Shown here: in pieces, positions 15,060 to 27,000 of the stretch
Numbering within the stretch: the stretch's first letter is position 1
Layout: every line of letters begins with the position of its first letter
DNA from: Desulfovibrio cuneatus DSM 11391
GTDB lineage: Bacteria; Desulfobacterota; Desulfovibrionia; Desulfovibrionales; Desulfovibrionaceae
Direction of reading: 5' to 3'
NCBI RefSeq assembly: GCF_000430005.1
Contig: NZ_AUCY01000034.1
Location: forward strand, 1 to 36,683
DNA length: 36,683 nucleotides
The notes under the pieces: generated by a model
Told to the model about the DNA's origin: nothing
Seen by the model: only the letters and a program-made list of their open reading frames with translations
Database searches by the model: none
Program-made: the position numbers and the translations under genes

Positions 15060-18000
15060 ATGAGTCAAACTAATGGAAAGCAAGCTGCCAATAGTTCACC
15101 TGTTGTTGTTCCTGGCGTCCAGGCAAATCAAGAGATTTCAATTCCTGCTGTGGCAGGGGCAGAAGTACAGTTCCAGTTTGACCCAACCTCAGCCACTGTT
15201 ACCCGTGTAGACAATAGTCTTGTATTTACCCTTGATAATGGCGGTAAAGTTACTATTACCGATTTTTTTGTGACCGATGGGCAACCGCTGCCCATGCTGG
15301 CCTTGCCCGACGGGCAGGTGGTTCCCAGTGAAGCCGTGCTGGCAGGCCTTAATGGCGACATGGACTTGAGCACCGCCGCAGGCCCGGCAGCACGCCCCCC
15401 AAGCAGCGGCGGCACAAGCTATGAAGACAGCGCGGGCTCGCTTATTGGCGGAACAGACCGCCTGGGCAGCCTTGGCACCGACGGCTGGGGAAATTCCCTG
15501 AGCCAGCCGGAACAGGGCATAGGCACCCTTGAAGTTCCTGGCGGGACCTTTTCCTTTGATGCGTCCTCTGATGTGGGGGGAGCCTTTGGGGTGAGCGGTG
15601 GGCTGTACGAAGACGGCATGGCCTACCAGAACACGGGGGACACCACCGTTGCCTCTGGTAAACTGGATTTTTCCTTTTCCGGCACGGGCACAACTGTGGT
15701 GGATTCTGTTTCCCTTACCGGGTTACCGGTGGGCACCGTTGTGTACATTGGTAACCCGGATAACCCCACGCAAACTATTACCATTGAAACTGCTGGTCAG
15801 GCCGTTTCTTTAACCTATAGCCAGCTTACTGGCGACGGGGTGTACCTGCTGCCGCCGCCTAACAGCGACGCAGACATGAACATTAATGCCAGCGTGACGT
15901 TACGGGCAACTTCTTCCGGCGTTACCCAAACGCTGAACGGCAGTTTCACCATTGTTGTGGACGCCGTGGCAGACAAGCCCACAGAAGTGGAAGCAGCATT
16001 TGTTGGTGGAGTAGACCAGACTGCCATAGGCAACACTTTGGCAGGGAAAGAAGAACAGCAGGTAACCATAAAAGCGAAAGCTGTTTTTGGTGGCGATGCA
16101 GACGGCGCAGATACGGACGAAAGTCATTTTGTAATGGTAAGTGGTGTCCCTTCAGACTGGAGCCTGGCCTCCATTCCCCAAGGGTGGGTGCAGGTTACTG
16201 ATGCAGCACGCCTCGCAGCCATGGGTGCCGGTGCGGGCGATGTGGTGTTTGAAGTTTCTGCTGACTTGCTCCAGGGAGCGAATGCCTCTGTAGAAGGGGA
16301 CGTGACTTTTGATACCAATGAATGGTCGAGTGAGCGCCTTGGCAGCGGTGCCGTCAATACGGCCGGTAACGCCACCCTTACGGTGAAAGGTGTTACCTGG
16401 GAAGAAAACCCCAGCGACGGCGAACTGACCCAGGATAACAACATTGCCACCACCAGTTCACAAGATATGACAGTGCATTTTGAGGAATCAAAGCCTGTTA
16501 TTACTTCCCAGGATTTGGTGCTGCCAGTTGATGAAACCGCTGGCTTACAACAGCAGGACAAGGCTGTTACCGCTCTTACCCCCGAAGCGCAAGCCGTTCT
16601 TGCCGGGCTGGGCCTTGGCAGCACCCCTGCCGTTGCAGCAACGCAAAATGACGTTACTTTTTCACTGGGAACAGACGTTACCACCCCTGAGTTGGGCGAA
16701 GGCAGCCGCGGCATTGCCCTTTCCAGCGAACAAACCGACCCGGTTTATACCGCAAGCGGCCAGCTACTGACCATTGAAACGGTGGATGGCGTGTTGCAGG
16801 GCTATTATATGGAAGGTGGCACCAAGCACCTTGCCTTTGTGGTGTTCAGCTCAGACCACAACTTTGCGGGGGGCACTGGCAAGCTGACCTTTGTGCAGTA
16901 TGAAGCCTTGCGCCATGCCGATGCAAACAACCCGGACGATGTGCTGCCCATTAACGTGCAGATAACCGTAACCGATGCCGATGGGGACAGTGTGACCACT
17001 TCCCTGACCATTACTGTGCATGATGACGGGCCAACGGCAATTGCAGAGTCTGAAATGCTGGGAGAGCACGACACCTCTGTTTCCGGCAACGTGCTTGGCA
17101 ACGACCAGTTTGGCGCAGACGGCCGGGCCGCCACCAACGGGCTTGATTTCAATACTGAGGCAGGTAAAATAACCTATACCTTGGGAGATGGCACCACCGT
17201 TGCCCTGACCCTTGATGCTGAGGGCTTCCTGCGTGATGCCTTTAACCAGAACTACGGCAAGCTTACCCTGAACGAAGCAGATGGCAGCTACACCTACACC
17301 GTTCCCGGCAAAAGCCTGAATGCGCTGGAAATGGATGGCACCATCAAGGTGGATTACACCCTGAAGGATGCTGACAACGATACCGCCAGTGCTACCCTGA
17401 GCATCACGGTGAAAGGCGAAGACCTGAAGCCGGAAGTTATCATTAATGCAGGGGCAAACAACCTGCTTGTGGATGAAGCCGCCCTTGATACCATAGGCAC
17501 CAATGCTGCCGCTAATGCAGAACACGCCAGCGGTTCCCTTGACGTAAGTTCTTACGAGCAACTCACCACCATTACCGTGGGCGGGGTTGTGCTTACCCTG
17601 AAATACGATGCCAGCGGCACCCTTTCCGGGTATGACGTGGATGCCTCAGGCGAAAACGTACCCAATGGTGATTTGGCCATTGCTGCCAGTGGTGCCGTTT
17701 CTGTTGCCTACGCTGCTGATGGCAAAGCAACCTATACTGTTACTTATTCCTATACGCTGACTGACCCACGCACGGTGGATACAGATGCCGATACAATTAC
17801 GGTACCTGTAACGGTAACCGACAAAACAGGCGACGAGGCAAACGGCAACTTTACCATTACCATAAAAGACGATGCCCCCATTGCCAGTAATGAAAGTGTA
17901 GCCCTGGATACTACCTCCTCTTCAGAAACCTCTGTTCCCGGCAACGTGCTTGATAACGACCAGTTTGGCGCAGACGGCCGTGCCACCACTGACGGGCTTG

Positions 18001-21000
18001 ATTTCCATAGTGCGGCAGGTGAAATTACCTATACCCTGGGAAATGGCACTACCGTTGCCCTTACCCTTGGTGCAGACGCTGTTCTGCGTGACGCTAACGG
18101 CCAGAACTACGGCAAGCTTACCCTGAACGAAGCAGATGGCAGCTACACCTATACAGTGCCAGGCAAAGGGCAGAGCGTTGTAGAACTGGATGGCACCATC
18201 AAGGTGGGCTATACTCTTAAAGATGCTGATAACGATACAGCCAATGCAACCCTGAGCATTACGGTGAAAGGCGAAGACCTGAAGCCGGAAATTAGTATTG
18301 ACGCTGGGGCAAGCAACCTGAATGTGGATGAAGCCGCCCTTGATAGCATAGGCACCAATGCCGCTTCCAATGCCGAACACGCCAGTGGTTCTCTTGCCGT
18401 AAGTTCTTATGAACAGCTCACTACCATTAATGTGGGCGGCGTTGTACTTACCCTGAACTACGGTGCCGATGGCAAGTTGGCTGGCTATAGCGTGAACGGC
18501 ACTGCGGAAAACGTGCCCAATGGCGATTTGACCATTGCGGCTACCGATGCTGTTTCCGTTACGTACGCCGCGGACGGCAAGGCAACCTACACTGTTGAGT
18601 ACTCCTATACCCTGACAGCCCCCCGCACGTTTGACGGAGACTTCGACACAATTTCTGTGCCTGTAACGGTTACGGATAAAACAGGTGACGTGGCCAATGC
18701 CAACTTCACCATTACTGTGCAGGACGACGCCCTTACGGCTGCTCCCGACACCAACACCTTTACCGAAGGCAGCCAAACATCTGTCAGTGGTAACGTGGTA
18801 ACGGGTGAAGGGCAAACAGGCGGTAAAGACACCATTGGCGCAGACGGTCTGAAAGACGTGCAGTTTCACGGCCTGACCGTCACTTCTGGCAGCCTTGTGG
18901 ACAATAACAATGGCACCTACACATACCAGAATGCTGATGGAACAACCGCCGGAACGTTGACCCTGAAAGCCGATGGTAGCTACACGTTTGAAAAAACGGG
19001 TGGCATTCAAAACAGCTTTACCTTGGAATGCAAGTATGCCGCCACAGACAATGATGGCGACAGGGCTGAATCGACCTTGACCATAAACGTGGAGGCCGCA
19101 CCCATTACTGTTGGGCTCAGCGGTTCCGCACAAGCGTATGAAAGTAACGCAAACAATACCCAAGGTGCAGGGGAATACACCCTGAATATATATGATGAGA
19201 GCAATGGTATTGCTACAGGTGGGCAGATTCCCGACGATATTACTGTGACCATCAAAGTAACGTTGGATTCTGCAAAACTGGAAGACTTTGACCAAGCCGC
19301 ACTGGAAACGCTTGATGGCTACACAGTACAGTACGACAACCATGGCAAGGCTGTCAGTTTTACCTTTACCCAAACTATTTCCCATGGCGATGCCGACGGC
19401 AAATTGACCTTCAATCTGCCCTTTAATGACGACCACATTACAGAAAATACCGAAACGTATACCGTTTCCATTGAAAAGGTGGAAGGTGGCACAGGTGTGT
19501 ATGTTTCAGAAAAAGCAGATGCCAGCACTGTAGATACCACCCTTATTGATGACGGTTCCACGGCTCACCCTAAAGACGGTCCTGTAGTCAACGTGGTGCG
19601 CACAGACGGCACAGGCAACTCTTGGGAAGGGGCACAGGATTCTTCCTTTGAATTTAAGCTGGACCTGAAAGACCCGCACACTGGCAGCACTTACGCTGGG
19701 GACAGTGACGGGTTTATGGCGCAAGACACAGTTGTTACTATCACCCTTGGCGGCAGTGCACAGCTTGGCACCGACTTTACCCTGGATACCTCTGCTTTTG
19801 ATAACATCCCAGGGCTGAGCTATGAGGTGAAAGACAATACGATTATCTTTACCATTACCGGGCAAGTGGATGCCAACGGCAACCTGCATGCCCCCGGCAC
19901 TGCTGTCTTTAATGTGAGCGACCTTGGCAAGTTGACCTTCCAGGCCAATGTTATTTCCGACGCCATGGCAGAAAACGCAGAAGCCATTACCCTGAACGTG
20001 ACTACTGACGGTGGCAACGAAAGCGCCAACGGTTCCGGTTCTTCCGTCACCATAGAATCTGACCCGAAATTGTCCCTTGCCTGGGCCGCTGGTTCGGTGA
20101 ACGAAAGCCAGGGCAACATTACTGCCAGCCTGACCCTTGATAAACCCCTTGGCGAAGACGTGACCGTGACCCTGAAACTGGGCGGTACTGCACAGGTGTA
20201 TCAGGAAGGCGACACCCTTGCCCTGAAAGACTACACCCTGCCCGAGGGCTGGAAACTGGAGTCTGACGGCAACGGTGGCTTTAACTTGGTGGGCACCATC
20301 AAGGCGGGCACTTCCGGCACTATTCCGCTGGAGTTCGGGCTTGTTGACGATCATATCAGTGAAAGTAATGAAAGCATTACCCTGCAACTGGATAATGCCA
20401 CTTATGCGGGCGGCCAAAGCAACGTCACCATTGGCACAACGGGCACCCAAACCGTTACCATAACCGACGACAACGCCATTCCCAATAGCGATGGCGCTTC
20501 CAGCACCAACGAAAAAGATGGCCCTGTGGTGGGCATAAAAATGGATGGGGCCAGCAGTGCAGCGGAAAATTCCGGCACCACCTTCACCTTCCAGGTAACG
20601 CTTACAGACCCGCACGCACGGGCCAATGAATACTCTGGCTTTGAAGACAACAACACCCTTTCGCAAGACATGGTGTTAACCTTGCAAGTGGGCGGCGCGG
20701 CTACCCTGGGCAAGGACTATACCCTGGACTTTACAAGCCTGAACGAATTGAAGGCCGCGGGTGTGCTTACTTACACAGCCGATGCCAATGGTAAAATTAC
20801 CATTACCCTGCACGGGCAGGTAGATGCCAGCGGCAACCCTTCCGGGCATACGCCGTTCAACATGGCAGACCTAGACAAGTTGCAGGTGGGTGCCACCATC
20901 AGTAACGACATGGTAACGGAAAAGAATAGTGAATCCATTACCATGAACGTCATCACTGACGGCAAGAACGAAAGCACCGGAGGTGGCACTGCCACGGCCA

Positions 21001-24000
21001 CCATTGAAGGGGATACGCCTGTTCAATACAACGGCCCCTTTGTGGAGTTTGGCAAGGCCAATTACGGCAGTGTGCAGGAAAGCAACGGCAAGCTTAACTT
21101 TACCCTTGAACTGCGCGACCCTGCCGATAAAACACAGCCATATAGTGGCACCGGGCTGGAGCAGGATATTGTTGCCACCATCAAGGTTGACTTTACCGAG
21201 ACCTTCCAGGCCCATGACCTGAAGTTTTACACCCAGTCTGGCAACTCATTTACTGCCAAGCAACTGGACACCGCCAGTTTGCGCAGTGCCGGGCCGCTGT
21301 TTGTGAACATTGGCGACCCGGACGGCGACGGCAACGACAACTACGCGCCCATTACCTTGCAACCCGCCACGGGCACTCCCACAGGCTTTACCTTTGATGC
21401 AAAGCTGCCTGTTGGGCCTGCTGGCGATGCAGACGGCAAGTATGACCTGAGCCTTGAAATGAACGACGACCCGTTCGGCGCAAGCGAACAGCAAAAGTTT
21501 GACAAGCCAGATGAAAGCATCAAAATGGAAATAGTAGGGGTGGAAGGCAGCGAAGCCCGTATTGGGGACGTTGCCAACACAGAAGGGACGGTGACAGACG
21601 ACGTACCGGAAATGGCGGAAACAGGCGGCCTGGAAGGGCTGAAAGTGGGTCTGCACCTTGCCACTACCAGCGGTACTCCGTATACCAATGCGGAAGTGAA
21701 CGAGGGGCTGGATTACAGGCTGTATGTGGACCTTACCACCCAGAATGGCACCGCTTTTGGCACAGGCAACAACCCCTATGCTAACTACACGGGCAACCAG
21801 GTGCTGCCGGAAGACCTGGTTATTACCATTACGCTGGAAGGCACCGCTGACCTGGGCGACGACTTTACCGTAAGCTGGAACTTGCCAGCAGGTGCCGAGG
21901 TGAGTGGCCCCAATGCCAATGGGGAATACACCCTAACCTTGAAGGGCGGCATCTTTAATGCCGCCGATGCAGGCAAGGTGTGGGCCAACATTGATGTGAA
22001 GGGCGATAACATTAACGAACACGGCAATGCCAACCAGTACCTTGACGACAAAGCCGCAGACGAGAAATTCTCCTTTACCGTAACCGACGTAAAGGGCAAC
22101 GAAAGCAGCATTACAGATAAAGCGGGTGCACACACAACGGAACGCACTATTAACGACGTGGCCGACGGCAAGCTCACCCTTTCTGGTGGTACCTTTGATA
22201 CCACCCACACAGAATGGGGCTTTGGCCTGAAGGTTGGCTATGGCGCAACCGAAGGCAACGGTGGCAACCAGTTGCCCGGTGAAACAGTGCACATGCAACT
22301 GAAAGTGAGCGACAGCGTCAGTATGCAGCACGGTGAAGAATACCGGCTGGATGCTTACAGCCTGTTCTGTTCTCTCAACGCTGGTGATGCCGACCTGCAA
22401 GGCTTCCTCAACGCCAACGGCATTACCGACCTTGCTACTTACAATGCCTGGGTAAATGGCAACGACCTTTCCGCCGCTGCCGGGGACAAGGGCCTGATTT
22501 TTGTGGATGGAGACGATGCTGGCTGGGCCAAAGGCGACAGTATCGTATACGATGTGTATGTGCCGAAAGATTCATGGAAGGCTGATGGCTCGTTAACGTT
22601 CAGCGTTGACCAGGGCGACCACCACGGCGGGCGCGATGATGCGGGCTTTACTGTGGAACTGGTCAACCCGTACGATAAAAACGGCGACGGCGTGAGCGAT
22701 GCAGGCCAGCCGGGCTTTGACATGAAGGGCGAGATTGTGCAGGTGGTGAACCCCAGTGATGTGGCGGTTTCCGACGCCATACAGGTGAGCCTTTCCAACG
22801 GGCATACCATTAGGGAAGGTGGCACCGAGGGCATTGGCGGCACGGCGGTGGAGCAATACACCGTGCAGTTTGCTAATGCCAACGCTGCAACAGTTGGTGG
22901 TACCTGGAAGGCCGCAGGCGACGTTATGTTCGACCTGACCATTAAGCCCACAGGCGCTGAGTTTGACAGCAATACAAGCGATAATATTGGCAATGGCACA
23001 GTAAAAGACTTTGCTCTGGCAGATTTTGAAGGCAAGCCCCTTGATATGGGCAATGGCACCTACGACCTTTCCACGATAGATACGCCTGAAGAGTTCGCCC
23101 TGCTGAGTCAGAAACTTTTTGGTGCTAATTACCCAAATATTCAGGTGACAGGCATTACCTACAATGGCAATAACGTTGTGTTTGCTGTGAAGGTGGCCGA
23201 AGGCTACGACCTTTCCCAGGGCGTGAAGATAAACTTCATCACCGAAGATGACAGGGTTTCGGAACCGAGTGAAAACTTTGTTCTGACGGTTACCGACCTG
23301 CATAGCAACAAAGACCTTGATCTTTCCACCACCAAAAACAGTGGCACCACCACCATTGTGGATGAAGGTGATGTCACACGGTTGAACGGCTTTGCCCTTG
23401 CCCTGAAAGACGGGGGTGCAGTGGGCGTTGAAAAAAGCGAAACCGGGGTAAGCGTTACCGTAAAAGCCTACATTTTGAGCAATGGGGTGGACGGCACTGG
23501 CTGCAACGACGGGCAGGTAATTACCCTTGACGACATGAAGGCCCTGTACACTGCTGAAACAGGCAACAGTTACTCCGGTGCCAATGATGCCGACTTCGAG
23601 AAATTTGTTATTGACCACTTTGGGCCTACCCAACCCATTACCTTGGATTTTGGTTTTAGTGACGATTCTGCCGTACGCAATGCAGATTACAGAACGGACC
23701 AAACGTCATTCACCCGTGGGCCGGGCGGCTGGACGCTGGTTATTGATGAAAACACAGGCGAAATTAGCTTTGAACGCAATGACATCAATATTACCACCAT
23801 TAACGACAACCTGGACGAAGGCACGGAACAGTTCGATATTACGCTGAATGGCGTTTCCAGCAACGAATCCCGCTTGGTGAATGGTGCAGATGGTGTGACC
23901 GAAAACACCACCGTCAAGGCCGATATTATTGACGTGCACGACGGCCCTGTGCTGGAAGGCTTTGGTTTGAATGACGAGTCACTGGTGGAGCCAGACCGTT

Positions 24001-27000
24001 ACGATGTGGTGGATGGACAGCGCCTGCACACGGTGGAATACATTTTGAATTTGAGCAAGGCCACTGCTGAACCTGTCACCGTGTGGCTGGATGCTGGCGG
24101 TGCCGCTTCACTGGGTATCGACTACTCTTTTGGTGAAGGGGTATATACCTACCAGAACGGTAGCTGGCATACCTTTACGGCAACGGGCGAACTGGTTGCC
24201 AGCAACGCTCCCGCAGGCTTCAGGGGCGAGCCGAAAGAAGGCGGCTTCTGCATTGTTATTGATGAAGGGCAGTCCAGCGGCACCGTGAACGTGGTGGTAC
24301 TGCACGACAACGACGAAAAGGCCGTGGCAGAAGGTGTGGACAACGGCACGGAGAACATCAACCTGACTGTAACCGACATGACGGGCAGTGAAGTGATGTA
24401 CAAAGATCCGGCCACAGGAGAAGTGAAGCCCTGGGCAGACAAGCCTGCTGGCTTGATCGTGGACGAAGGCAAGTCTGACCTGAACATTATAGATGATATG
24501 GAAGGCCCAGCCATTTCCGTTGGCCTTGGCGGCGACTACAATGCACGAACAATAACGCTACACATTGGTGAAGATGCCACCGCTCCCATTACCGAGCCTG
24601 TAACGGTAAAATTGCAGGTAACAGATCAACTCGGTAACTCCCACGAGGTAAGCATTACCGTGCAACCGGCAGACCTGCATGACGCAAGCCTGACGGATGC
24701 CGTGAACAAGGCCCTGGCTGACCAGAAAATTAACATAAATAACTGCTATGTGCAGATAATAGATACCACTGGCGGGGAAACGCAGGTTTCCGGCGGGCCA
24801 GTGTATGTGAACAATGATAGCGGCCCGGCGATTATTGAAATTAAGGGCTTTGAGGGCAATACCATTACCGAAGGTGATGGGGAGAGCCCTGAATACACCA
24901 TGAATCTGCTTATTTCGCAGCCAGATAAATTGCCAAACACCCTTAGTTTTGATTTGGAACACCTTGGTGGCACGGCAAGCCTGAGTGGCGATTTGGCAAA
25001 TACTGGTGGCGCCCATGTGGAAATTACCAATATAGACGCCCTGAAAGCTGCCGGGACGGATGTTACCCTTACTATCAATAAAGATGGCGTGTTCCTGCAA
25101 GATGGAACACAAATTGGTACGGTTACGGGTGACCTGCCTGTGGCACTGGATGATACCAGCGTGGAAGGTACAGAAAGCTTTTATACCATTATTACCAACC
25201 CCAGTTCCCCGCTGGATATTGACGAAGGTGTGGCAACCGTTGAGGTTATAGATACCACCAGGGTCGGGATTGTGCTGGTGAAAGAAGACGGCACCCTGTT
25301 TACCGGCACCACAGAAGACGCAGGCCTGCTTAACCTGAAGGCCATGCTTGTGATTGTGGACCCCCAGGGCAACCCTGTGCTTGTAAATGGCGAGTTTGTA
25401 CAGGCCACCACGGAGGTGCCCATTTCCTTCAAGGTGGGGTACACCAATGCAGAAGGCACAACAGGTGGGCAGGGGGCAGACTTTACTGGCAATAATGTAA
25501 TTACCTTCCCGGTAGGTTCAGGTACGGTAGACTTTAATCTGATGATTCAGGAAGACCGCCTTTCAGAAGGTACAGAAAAGTTTGATGTTTCCTTTGAACT
25601 GACAGACAAGAGCAAGACCGAGCTTGGGGGCAGTGCCCAAAATAATATTGTTGGTGGCAAACAAGGGTTTACCATTACGGATGAAGACACCTCCCTGCAA
25701 ATTGGCTTTACGTCCGATAGTTCGGTAAGTGAAGCTGACACCCTGACGGTAACCTACTTTGCTGAGGAAACCATGAGTGGCGCTGCCTTGCCCCAGGGTG
25801 GGCAAGCAGGCGGGGTGAACAAGTCTGTTGTGGCGGAAGACGTGACCATTACCTACGTCATTACGCCAAAAAGCGCAGGCTTTGACCTGAATGATATCAA
25901 GAGCATGACAGTTAATGGTAAAACATACACGCACGACGGCCCTGCTGGGGCTAACCTGAGCGACCTGTTGACGGCAGACGGCAACGGTGGATGGGAATTC
26001 AAGGTTACCCTGAACAAGGGTGTGGCCTATGGTGAGTTTAAAATCACCTTGAATAACGATGTGCTGACAGAGGGCTCCGAACAGTTTGGCCTGGCCATTA
26101 AGGAAACAAGCGGCAGCGAAAGTCTGGTTGGGCCGGGCAGCGACAAAACCATCAACGTGGAAGACGTGCTGGACGGTGCCCGCCTGGGCATTGTGGCAGG
26201 CCCAATGGCTGAAGAAGGTGACTACGCCACGGCAACCATCAAAATGACGGCAGGCATGGCTTCTGAAGAGCCTTCCACCATTACCCTGACGGTGAAAGAC
26301 GGCAACAGCAGTAACCTGAGTGACAAGTTCGACACCAATGGCGTCATTAAAGTAAACGGCTTTGGCGGCGAAGCAACCATAGATTTGAAAAATGCCCAAA
26401 ACGGCATTGCCACAGGCCAAATTACGGCCGCTGGCAAAACGTATGACCTGAAGTTTGACCTGAACACAGGCAAGCTGACCATTGATATGCCAGCAGGTGT
26501 TGGTAACACGTCGCAAGACATCACAGTTTCCTTCCCTGTGCAAGACAGCAGTGTCGCGGGCGATTCCGGCAGCTTCACCTTTGGGCTGGAAGTAAACGGT
26601 GGGGAAATGCAGTTGGCTGGCTCCAACCCACCAAACTATCAGGCAGGTGAATGGACTGGTGAATTCAGCGCCGAGGGCACAAGCAACGGCGGTTCCAACA
26701 CCTTCAAGATAGCGGCGACTGGCGGGTCAAGCTTTAACGACCTGACAGAAACCACTGAAACTGTGCTTACCTTGGGCAACCTGCGGGCAAGTGGGAGCAG
26801 CGTTGACCTGGTGCAAAAAATTATTGTGGACGGGGTGGAAATACCCAGGAGTGCATGGTCTTGGGATGGGCAGAATGTGGTTATTCACACAGGCTCTTGT
26901 AAGCCAAATTACGAAGTAACGCTTGTGTACAATACCGTGGGTGTGAACCCGGCAGACCTTTCCTACGCCAAGGGCAACGTGGACCTTTCTGCCAGTGTTG

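Noticed and set aside
14940-15060. A cyclic-di-GMP (GEMM) riboswitch in the adhesin leader, suggested by ACGCAAAGC
   Set aside because: The partner motif GGCAAACC and the tetraloop-receptor arrangement are missing, and the two G-rich pieces upstream occur in the wrong context.
17922-19436. A 504-aa minus-strand open frame inside the adhesin, and similar ones at 19506-20666, 22593-23702 and 25563-26543
   Set aside because: They lie antisense to a real gene of biased codon use and repeated composition. No ribosome sites, no family resemblance, and their lengths follow from the sense-strand composition.
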